From: Neoroseomonas eburnea
Lineage (GTDB): Bacteria; Pseudomonadota; Alphaproteobacteria; Acetobacterales; Acetobacteraceae
Length of the DNA stretch: 64,000 nucleotides
Direction of reading: 5' to 3'
Assembly: GCF_018129005.1 (NCBI RefSeq)
Contig: NZ_JAAEDL010000006.1
Coordinates: 1 to 64,000, forward strand
How positions within the stretch are numbered: the first letter of the stretch is position 1; each line of letters opens with the position of its first letter. Below are positions 47,308 to 53,916 of this stretch, piece after piece. The position numbers and the translations under genes are program-made. The notes beneath the pieces are model-generated. The model was given only the letters and a program-made list of their open reading frames with translations, ran no database searches and had not been told where the DNA came from.

Positions 47308-48075
47308 CTAGGGGCGGATGAGGCGCAGGCGGATCATCCGGCTTGCCAGGTCGATCGCCGCGACCATGGCAAGGATCATCAGCATGATAAAGGCGGCCTC
47401 GTCCCAGTTGTTGATGCGGATGCGGTCGGACAGCGCGAGGCCGATGCCCCCGGCGCCCACCACGCCGAGGATGGTGGCAGAGCGCGTATTCGATTCCAGC
47501 GTGTAGAGCACCTGGGAGAGCATCACCGGCGCCACCTGCGGCAGCAGCCCGAGCCGGATGGCGAGTCCACGCCCCGCCCCGGCGGCGCGGACCGCCTCGA
47601 CCTGGCGGCGGTCGGCCCCTTCCAGTGCCTCGGAGAACAACTTCGCCAGCGTGCCGGTGTCCGAGACGGCCAGCGCCAGGATGCCGGCGAAGGGCCCCAT
47701 GCCGACGGCGGAGACGAAGATCAGTGCCCAGATCAGCGCATCGATGCCGCGCAGCCCGTCGAAGATGCGCCTGGCCGAGAAGCGCAGCAGCGCCGAGCCC
47801 ACCACGTTCCCCGCGCCGAGCAGCGCCAGCGGCAGCGCCGCCACCGCCGCGAGCAGCGAACCGAGGAACGCCATCGCCAGGCTCTCGGCGAGCCCCTTCA
47901 GCAGGTCCGCGAAGGCCCCGCCGGGGGAAGGCGGCCACATCAGCGCGACCAGCCAGCCGAGCCGGCCCAGCCCGGTCCAGATGCGCTCCGGCGAGGCATC
48001 GATGCGCCACAGCCCGACCAGCAGCATCAGGAAGCCCGCACCGAAGATCAGCGGCGTGGCGGAAAGGCGGTTCAT
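47308..48075 (-). CDS. phnE: Phosphonate-type ABC importer permease (second PhnE)
   Basis: The start ATG 48075 overlaps the stop of the first permease gene as ATGA; 255 residues. It has about six helices. The EAA-type loop ADRRQVEAVRAAGAGRGLAI precedes LLPQVAPVMLSQVLYTLESN and the highly conserved TILGVVGAGGIGLAL of PhnE permeases. It should pair with the neighbouring PhnE to form the channel for the PhnD ligand. No ATPase gene (phnC) is nearby, which is unusual. Confidence 0.88.
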   Translation of the reverse strand: MNRLSATPLIFGAGFLMLLVGLWRIDASPERIWTGLGRLGWLVALMWPPSPGGAFADLLKGLAESLAMAFLGSLLAAVAALPLALLGAGNVVGSALLRFSARRIFDGLRGIDALIWALIFVSAVGMGPFAGILALAVSDTGTLAKLFSEALEGADRRQVEAVRAAGAGRGLAIRLGLLPQVAPVMLSQVLYTLESNTRSATILGVVGAGGIGLALSDRIRINNWDEAAFIMLMILAMVAAIDLASRMIRLRLIRP

Positions 48076-48929
48076 GCCGTGCGCGCCCCGAGCGCGCGCC
48101 GGCGCAGCGCGCCGCACAGCAGATCGATCGCCGAGACAGTCGCCAGGATCAGCACCAGGATGGCGGAGATGTCCTGGTATTCGAACTGGCGCACGGCGAG
48201 ATAGAGCTCCTCCCCGATGCCGCCGGCGCCGACGATGCCGAGCACGCTCGCTTCCCGCACGTTGATCTCGAAGCGCAGCAGGCCGAGAGAGAGCATGCCG
48301 GGCAGGGATTGCGGCAACACGCCGAAGCGCATCTGCGCCGCCCAGGCGCCGCCGGTGGCGCGCACCGCCTCCACCGGGCCGAGGGCGGCGTTCTCGTGTT
48401 CCTCGGCGAACAGCTTGCCGAGGGCGCCGGCGGTGTGGAGCGCGATCGCCAGCATGCCGGCGAAGGCGCCGAGGCCGAAGGCGTAGACGAAGACGAGCGC
48501 GAGGACGAGCGTCGGCACGGTGCGCGCGAACTCCAGGAACCGCCGCGCGGCTGCCACCGCCCAGGGCGGCGCCAGCGTCGCCGCCGCCGGGAAGGACAGC
48601 AGCAGCCCCGCCGCCGCTCCCAGCACGGTGCCGGCATAGGCGATCAGCAGCGTGTCGCCGAGTAGCGCCAGCCAGTCCGGGAAGCCCCACATCCAGTCGG
48701 CGAGATCGGCGCCCAGTGTTTGCGCGTGCAGCGGCGGCAGGGTGCGGCTGACATAGTCCCAGGCGAGCGGCAGGCCGCGGCCCAGCCGCGTGAGGCTGAC
48801 CTCACCCACCCAGCCGGCGGCGAGCACCGCGGCGAGGAAGGTGAGGCCGCCGAGCAGGAGACCGCGACGCCGCCGCGCGCGTGCCGCACGCCAATGGTCT
48901 TCCGCGGCAAGGACGGCGGCGCTGGCCAT
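48072..48929 (-). CDS. phnE: Phosphonate-type ABC importer permease (first PhnE)
   Basis: A 285-residue permease starting directly after the phnD stop. An Arg-rich cytosolic N-terminus precedes the first helix. The characteristic region is LGPVEAVRATGGAWAAQMRFGVLPQSLPG, shortened here as LGPVEAVRATGGAW, then LRFEINVREASVLGIVGAGGIGEEL in part (REASVLGIVGAGGIG). It is about 30 residues longer than the second PhnE because of a periplasmic segment after helix one (LPPLHAQTLGADLADWMWGF). Two permease subunits without an ATPase is the striking point. Confidence 0.88.
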   Translation of the reverse strand: MASAAVLAAEDHWRAARARRRRGLLLGGLTFLAAVLAAGWVGEVSLTRLGRGLPLAWDYVSRTLPPLHAQTLGADLADWMWGFPDWLALLGDTLLIAYAGTVLGAAAGLLLSFPAAATLAPPWAVAAARRFLEFARTVPTLVLALVFVYAFGLGAFAGMLAIALHTAGALGKLFAEEHENAALGPVEAVRATGGAWAAQMRFGVLPQSLPGMLSLGLLRFEINVREASVLGIVGAGGIGEELYLAVRQFEYQDISAILVLILATVSAIDLLCGALRRRALGARTA

Positions 48930-49841
48930 TCAGGACCGCCGCTCGCGCCGGCGCGCGGCGTTCTCCTCGAGGATCGCCATGATGTCCGCGTAGTCCTCGT
49001 GCCGGGCGGGCACAAGGCCGCGCGCGCCGGAGGACATCTCGCGGAACGCCTGGGCATCGCCTTGGGGCATCGCTGCCAGTGCAGCCGTCAACTCGGTGCG
49101 AAAGCTCTCGGGCAGGTCCATCCGCAGCACGATCGGGCTGTTGGGAATGAGCGGCGAACGCCAGATCACGCGGACCTGGCCATCCTGGATCATCCCCTTC
49201 TCCACCATGCGCTGGAAGGTGTTCCGGTTCTCGTTTGAATAGGCGACGACGGCCGCGTCGTAGGTGCCGTTGATCACCGCCATCACGCCCTGCTCGTGGC
49301 TGCCCGTGAAGCCGGTGCGGGAGAAGAAGGTGGCGGGGTCCATGCCCTGCCGGCGGAGGAACCAGCCCGGCACCTGGAACCCCGAGGTGCTGTTCGGATC
49401 GCTGAAGCCGAGCGAGCGGCCGCGCATGTCCTCGACGCGCTGGAAGGGGCTGTCCGTGCGTACGATCATGACGCTGTGGTAGCCTTCCATTCCCGCGTTA
49501 TCGAGGTAGCGGAAGACCGGGGCGACGCGCTCGCCCATGATGCGGCGGGCGAGGCCGTAGGAGGCCGGGCCGAGATAGGCGAGCTCGGCATGGCCGGAGC
49601 GCAGTGCCTCCACCACCGCCGCATAGTCGGTGCCGCGGAAGACGCGGCAGGGCACGCCGAGACTGCGCTGCATGTAGGCCTGGAATCCCTGGAGGCGGGC
49701 GACGGCATCGCGCTCGTTCTCCACCGAGATCATGCCGAAGCGCAGTTCCGGCACCTGCGCGCGCCAGTCCGACTGCGCGGCGGCGGCGGGCGGCAGCAGG
49801 GCAAGGGTCGGCAGGGCGAGTGCGGTGCGGCGGGTGATCAT
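48930..49841 (-). CDS. phnD: Phosphonate/phosphate-ester ABC importer binding protein (PhnD-like)
   Basis: The start ATG 49841 has AAGGAG 6 bases upstream; 303 residues with signal MITRRTALALPTLALLPPAAA. The mature protein shows PhnD features: LRFGMISVENERDAVARLQG, YLGPASYGLARR, SLGFSDPNSTSGFQVP and YSNENRNTFQRM. PhnD proteins bind phosphonates, phosphite or phosphate esters in the periplasm. Its operon continues with two phnE genes, a PHP hydrolase and a phosphatase-superfamily enzyme. This suggests the ligand is an esterified phosphorus compound that these hydrolases then open; the exact ligand is unknown. Confidence 0.85.
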   Translation of the reverse strand: MITRRTALALPTLALLPPAAAAQSDWRAQVPELRFGMISVENERDAVARLQGFQAYMQRSLGVPCRVFRGTDYAAVVEALRSGHAELAYLGPASYGLARRIMGERVAPVFRYLDNAGMEGYHSVMIVRTDSPFQRVEDMRGRSLGFSDPNSTSGFQVPGWFLRRQGMDPATFFSRTGFTGSHEQGVMAVINGTYDAAVVAYSNENRNTFQRMVEKGMIQDGQVRVIWRSPLIPNSPIVLRMDLPESFRTELTAALAAMPQGDAQAFREMSSGARGLVPARHEDYADIMAILEENAARRRERRS

Positions 49842-49895
49842 GGGCGGCTCCTTGGTCGGGACGGCGCCGGGTGCCACGCGGCCCGGGACCTCCCG

Positions 49896-49924
49896 ATGAC
49901 GGATCGGTGAAGAAGCCGTGACGT
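49896..49924 (-). promoter_or_regulatory. Candidate Pho box upstream of phnD
   Basis: On the minus strand three 7-base units, ACGTCAC, TCTTCAC and CCGTCAT, are each separated by 4 bases, giving the 11-base period of PhoB-binding direct repeats (consensus CTGTCAT). The site ends 55 bases upstream of the phnD start, a suitable place for activation under phosphate starvation. Matches to consensus are partial, so this needs a matrix score. Confidence 0.5.
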
Positions 49925-50054
49925 CGGGAAGGGCCGATCGGCAACGTCGAGCGGGGGCGCGAACGCCCCCTTCGGCTGCGGCCCTCCTGCAGACCTCGAT
50001 CGGGTGGGATCGCCCGATCGGCTGCAGCCGTCCGAACCAGCAAGGGCTTCGAGC

Positions 50055-50096
50055 GGTCTGGCGCGCGGGGCTGGTGGGGCGGCCGCGCGCCAGACC
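50055..50096 (-). terminator. Long hairpin downstream of phoX
   Basis: GGTCTGGCGCGCGG (50055-50068) and CCGCGCGCCAGACC (50083-50096) form a perfect 14-bp stem with a 14-base loop, 40 bases beyond the phoX stop. It lies between phoX and the phnD promoter and probably insulates the two transcripts. Confidence 0.5.
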
Positions 50097-50112
50097 AAGA
50101 CTCTGATAGCGA

Positions 50113-50130
50113 GCCAGCCGATAGGCTGGC
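50113..50130 (-). terminator. Short hairpin directly after phoX
   Basis: GCCAGCC and GGCTGGC form a 7-bp stem with a 4-base GATA loop, starting 5 bases after the phoX stop on the minus strand. It is the first of two hairpins and a likely intrinsic terminator; no strong T-run follows. Confidence 0.5.
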
Positions 50131-50135
50131 CGGTA

Positions 50136-52121
50136 TCAATCGCCGATCGGACCGCCGTCCTTCTTCACGATGGCGATCACCGACGGTCGCGGCGGCACGC
50201 CCTCGGCGAAGTCCGGCCAGCGTGTGGACGGGCGCTCGAAGGTGGAACCGCTGTCCTCGCCCGGGTGCTGGATGGCGAGGAAGATCGTGCGGTCATCCGG
50301 CGTGAAGAGCGGCCCGCAGACCTCCGCACCGGTCGGGGCCTGATAGAACAGCCGCGTCAGGGCACGGCCGCGGCCCGTGGTGTCGGCTGCGTAGAGGCCA
50401 TCCGCTACCCCCGCCGCCGACGGCGCGCCGTCGGTGGCGATCCAGATCCGGCCCTTGCTGTCGAAGGCGCAGTTGTCGGGGCAGGACAGCCAGCCGTTCG
50501 GGCTGGTGGCGCGGTGATACTGCGCGCCGGCGTCGATGCCCGGTGCACCGGCGACGAGGAAAAGGCCCCAGCGCATCTCCTTCGCGGCGTGGTCCACCTC
50601 CGCCGTGCCGGCACCCGGCGGGATGATCTCCACCACATGGCCCTGGGTGTTGCGCGCGCGGGGATTCGCGGCATTGACCTGCTGCGCCGTGCGGCGGTCG
50701 TTGTTGGTCAGGATGACATAGACGCGGCCCGTCGTCTTGTTCGGCTCGACATCCTCCGGCCGGTCCATCGGCGTCGCGCCGAGCAGGCTCGCCGCCTGAC
50801 GGGCATTGATCACGACGTCGCCCTGGTTGCGGAAGCCGTTGGCTTCGGTGAGCGGCCCCTGGCCATGCACCAGATCCAGCCACTCGACCTTGCCGTCATC
50901 CGACAGCTTCGCGACAGACAGCGTGCCTTCGTCCAGCAGGTCGCGGTTGGCGGCGCGGTTCTGCCGGTCGAAGGGCCGGGCGGTGACGAAGCGGTAGACG
51001 AACTCGAAGCGCTCGTCGTCGCCCATGTAGATCACCACGCGGCCATCCTTGCTGACGGCGTGGTGGCAGCCCTCATGCTTGAAGCGACCGAGGGCGGTGC
51101 GCTTCACCGGCTCGCTGGTCGGGTCATAGGGGTCGAACTCAACGACCCAGCCGAAACGGTTCGGCTCGTTCGGCTCCTTGCCGAGGTCGAAGCGTTCCAT
51201 GTGCTGCGGCCAGGAATACCAGGCATTCTGCGTGATGCCGTAGCGGCGCCAGGCGGCATGCTGCGGGTTCTGCTGGTTGGCCGCCTCGGCGCCGCCGAAA
51301 TAGCCGTTGAAGTTCTCCTCGGCGGTCAGCACCGTGCCCCAGGGCGTATTGCCGCCGGCGCAGTTGTTGAGCGTGCCGAGCACGCGCAGCCCGGTCGGGT
51401 CGGCGTTGGTCTTCAGCTTCTCATGCCCCGCCGCGGGGCCGGAGACGCGGATCGGCGTCTCGCCGGTGATGCGGCGGTTGAAGCGGCTCTCCTTCACGTA
51501 GGACCAGCGGCCGTTCTGCTTGCGGATCTCGACGATGGACATGCCATGGGCAAGCAGCTCGGTCTTCGCCTGTTCGGCACTCGCGCGCACCGAGCCGGTG
51601 CGGCCCGAGGGCAGGCCCGGCCACATCAGCGCGGTGTTGGTGTATTCGTGGTTCACCGCCAGCAGGCCGTGGTCGGAGCCGCTGTTTCCCTGCGGCAGGG
51701 GGAAGAAGTCCAGGTAGTCGTTGTTGTAGCCGAACTGCTTCGCCTGGGCGTCCGGCGTGCTGCGGCCCGGCACGAAGTCCGGCGCATCGGCGAGGATCGG
51801 GTCGCCCCAGCGGATCACCGTCTGGACCTCGTAGCCCTCGGCAACCGCTTCGGTCTGGGCGAGCTGGTGGCGGATCTCGGGGAAGCTCAGGGTGGAGGGG
51901 CCGCCCGCGCGGGGGACGCCCTGCGCCTCGGCCTCGCCCGGCAGGGCGCCGGCGGCGAGTGCCGCGGCCGCCGCCCCGGCGCCGAACAGGGCGCGGCGGC
52001 CGTAGCGCGCCTCGATGATCTCGCCGATCGGCCGGCGGGGATCGGGGTTGGAGGTGCCGAGTTCTTCCGAAGCGTCGATCTTGGCGTCCTCGGGGATCGG
52101 GGCTGTGTGCATATCGGGCAT
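50136..52121 (-). CDS. phoX: PhoX-family alkaline phosphatase
   Basis: The 661-residue protein has a long N-terminus with a twin-arginine signal around R42-R43 (YGRRALFGAGAAAAAL), so it is exported folded to the periplasm. The PhoX (DUF839) beta-propeller features are AVNHEYTNTALMWP, GRWSYVKESRFNRRITGETP (short: ESRFNRRITGETP), NNCAGGNTPWGTVLTAEENF and GRFKHEGCHHAVSKDGRVV. Conserved segments QYHRATSPNGWLSCPDNCAF and AIQHPGEDSG lie near the end. PhoX enzymes use calcium and iron to strip phosphate from organic esters under phosphate limitation. It sits between the phn and sox operons, divergent from soxB. Confidence 0.9.
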   Translation of the reverse strand: MPDMHTAPIPEDAKIDASEELGTSNPDPRRPIGEIIEARYGRRALFGAGAAAAALAAGALPGEAEAQGVPRAGGPSTLSFPEIRHQLAQTEAVAEGYEVQTVIRWGDPILADAPDFVPGRSTPDAQAKQFGYNNDYLDFFPLPQGNSGSDHGLLAVNHEYTNTALMWPGLPSGRTGSVRASAEQAKTELLAHGMSIVEIRKQNGRWSYVKESRFNRRITGETPIRVSGPAAGHEKLKTNADPTGLRVLGTLNNCAGGNTPWGTVLTAEENFNGYFGGAEAANQQNPQHAAWRRYGITQNAWYSWPQHMERFDLGKEPNEPNRFGWVVEFDPYDPTSEPVKRTALGRFKHEGCHHAVSKDGRVVIYMGDDERFEFVYRFVTARPFDRQNRAANRDLLDEGTLSVAKLSDDGKVEWLDLVHGQGPLTEANGFRNQGDVVINARQAASLLGATPMDRPEDVEPNKTTGRVYVILTNNDRRTAQQVNAANPRARNTQGHVVEIIPPGAGTAEVDHAAKEMRWGLFLVAGAPGIDAGAQYHRATSPNGWLSCPDNCAFDSKGRIWIATDGAPSAAGVADGLYAADTTGRGRALTRLFYQAPTGAEVCGPLFTPDDRTIFLAIQHPGEDSGSTFERPSTRWPDFAEGVPPRPSVIAIVKKDGGPIGD

Positions 52122-52213
52122 GGCGTCCGTCGCTGTGAGGATCGCCGCCGGCCGGATGGCCGGCGGTGAGTGCGATGTGGCGGGAACAGCCGCATGGGGA
52201 AACTACGCATTCG

Positions 52214-52231
52214 GTGAAGAATCTGCGACGG
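52214..52231 (-). promoter_or_regulatory. Weak Pho-box-like repeat upstream of phoX
   Basis: On the minus strand CCGTCGC and TCTTCAC are spaced 11 bases apart, about 93-110 bases upstream of the phoX start. TCTTCAC is identical to the middle unit of the phnD box. Only two partial half-sites are present, so the call is weak. The rest of the divergent phoX/soxB gap (52122-52385) shows no gene. Confidence 0.3.
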
Positions 52232-52385
52232 TGGCGCTGGAGGCGGGCTGCCGCGGTGTGGCGGCGCCCCGCACTGCCCATCCATCAGGCCGATCGCGGC
52301 TTAGCTGAGGACAGGGCCGCAGCCAGCGGGTTGCCAGCGGCGAAAGGCGGCCCCTAAAGTTCAGAAAGACAGTTCAAGGACGGCG

Positions 52386-53639
52386 ATGCCACGCTATTCG
52401 GGCTTCCGCATCCTCGCAGAAGGCCTCCGCGGCAACAGCGGCTGGCAGCCGGCGTGGCGCAAGCCGGCGCCGAAATCCTCCTATGATGTCGTCGTGGTGG
52501 GTGGCGGCGGGCACGGCCTCGCCACCGCCTTCTACCTCGCCGAGGTCCATGGCATCCGCAATGTCGCCGTGCTCGAAAAGGGGCCGATCGGCCATGGCAA
52601 TACCGGGCGCAACACGACGATCGTCCGCTCCAACTACCTGCTGCCCGAGAACAACAACTTCTACGAGCATTCGCTGAAGCTGTGGGAAGGGCTGGAGCAG
52701 TCGCTCGGCTACAACGTGATGATGAGCCAGCGCGGCGTCATCAACCTCTTCCACAACGACGCGCAGCGCAATGCCGCGCTGCGCCGCGGCAATTCCATGC
52801 GGCTCAACGGCATCGACGCCGAGATCCTCGACCGCGACGGCGTCAAGGCCATGTGCCCGCTCGTCGATCTCGACAATGGCCGCTACCCGGTGATGGGCGG
52901 GCTGCTGCAACGGCGCGGCGGCACGGCGCGGCACGACGCCGTCGCCTGGGGCTTCGCCCATGCGGCCGATGCGCGCGGCGTCGACATCATCGAGCATTGC
53001 GAAGTGACCGGCATGATCGTGGAAGGCGGCGCCATCCAGGGCGTGCGCACCACGCGCGGCGAGATCCGCGCGCCGAAGGTGGGCCTGGCCGTCGCCGGCC
53101 ACACCAGCACGCTGACGGACATGGCCGGGTTCCGCGTGCCGATCGAGACCCACCTGTTGCAGGCCTTCGTCAGCGAGGGGCTGAAGCCGCTGATCGACTG
53201 CGTCGTGACCTTCGGCGCCGGGCATTTCTACATCAGCCAGTCGGACAAGGGCGGGCTGGTCTTCGGCGGCGGGCTCGACGGCTACCCGAGCTACGGCCAG
53301 CGCGGCACTCTGCCGGAAGCGGAGCATGTCTATGCCGCCGGCATCAGCATGATCCCGGCGCTGGGCCGGCTGCGCGGCCTGCGCTCCTGGGCCGGGGTGA
53401 TGGACATGACGCCGGACGGTTCGCCCTACATCTGCAAGACGCCGGTGCGCGGCCTCTACATGACGGCGGGCTGGTGCTACGGCGGCTTCAAGGCGACGCC
53501 GGGCTCGGGCTGGTGCCATGCCTGGACCATCGCGAAGGACGAGCCGCACCGGCTGAACGCCGCGCACACCCTCGACCGTTTCCGGGAAGGCCGCATGCTC
53601 GACGAACGGGGCAACGGCCCCTTCTTCTGGGCGCAGTAG
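52386..53639 (+). CDS. soxB: Sarcosine oxidase beta subunit
   Basis: SoxB is the catalytic subunit of heterotetrameric sarcosine oxidase, which converts sarcosine, tetrahydrofolate and oxygen to glycine, methylene-tetrahydrofolate and peroxide. The 417-residue protein has FAD motif VVVVGGGGHGLATAFYLAEV, the GNTGRNTTIVRSNYLLPEN segment and H183 in ARHDAVAWGF, the expected covalent FMN ligand. The C-terminal DMTPDGSPYICKTPVRGLYM and GWCYGGFKATPGSGW are typical. The gene leads soxBDAG, with soxD starting 2 bases after it. Confidence 0.93.
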   Translation: MPRYSGFRILAEGLRGNSGWQPAWRKPAPKSSYDVVVVGGGGHGLATAFYLAEVHGIRNVAVLEKGPIGHGNTGRNTTIVRSNYLLPENNNFYEHSLKLWEGLEQSLGYNVMMSQRGVINLFHNDAQRNAALRRGNSMRLNGIDAEILDRDGVKAMCPLVDLDNGRYPVMGGLLQRRGGTARHDAVAWGFAHAADARGVDIIEHCEVTGMIVEGGAIQGVRTTRGEIRAPKVGLAVAGHTSTLTDMAGFRVPIETHLLQAFVSEGLKPLIDCVVTFGAGHFYISQSDKGGLVFGGGLDGYPSYGQRGTLPEAEHVYAAGISMIPALGRLRGLRSWAGVMDMTPDGSPYICKTPVRGLYMTAGWCYGGFKATPGSGWCHAWTIAKDEPHRLNAAHTLDRFREGRMLDERGNGPFFWAQ

Positions 53640-53640
53640 C

Positions 53641-53916
53641 ATGCTGCGCATCCCCTGCCCGCATTGCGGCCCGCGCGACGAGGCCGAATTCTCCTACCGT
53701 GGCGACGCGACCGTCACGCGCCCCGGTCCGGAGGATGGGATCGAGGCCTTCCACGGCTACCTCTACGAGCGACGCAACCCGCGTGGCTGGCAGGTGGAAT
53801 GGTGGCAGCACGGTGCGGGCTGCCGTGCCTTCCTCAAGGTGCTGCGCCACACCGTGACGCACGAGATCCGCGCTGTCGCGACGGCGACCGAGGCGCTGGA
53901 GGTGCCGGAGGCATGA
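53641..53916 (+). CDS. soxD: Sarcosine oxidase delta subunit
   Basis: The 91-residue protein begins MLRIPCPHCGPRDEAEFSY with a CxxC (C6, C9) that binds zinc together with later residues in HGAGCRAFLKVLRHTVTHEI. The YLYERRNPRGWQVEWWQH core is conserved. It is the small structural subunit of the SoxBDAG complex. It overlaps soxA by 4 bases. Confidence 0.93.
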   Translation: MLRIPCPHCGPRDEAEFSYRGDATVTRPGPEDGIEAFHGYLYERRNPRGWQVEWWQHGAGCRAFLKVLRHTVTHEIRAVATATEALEVPEA

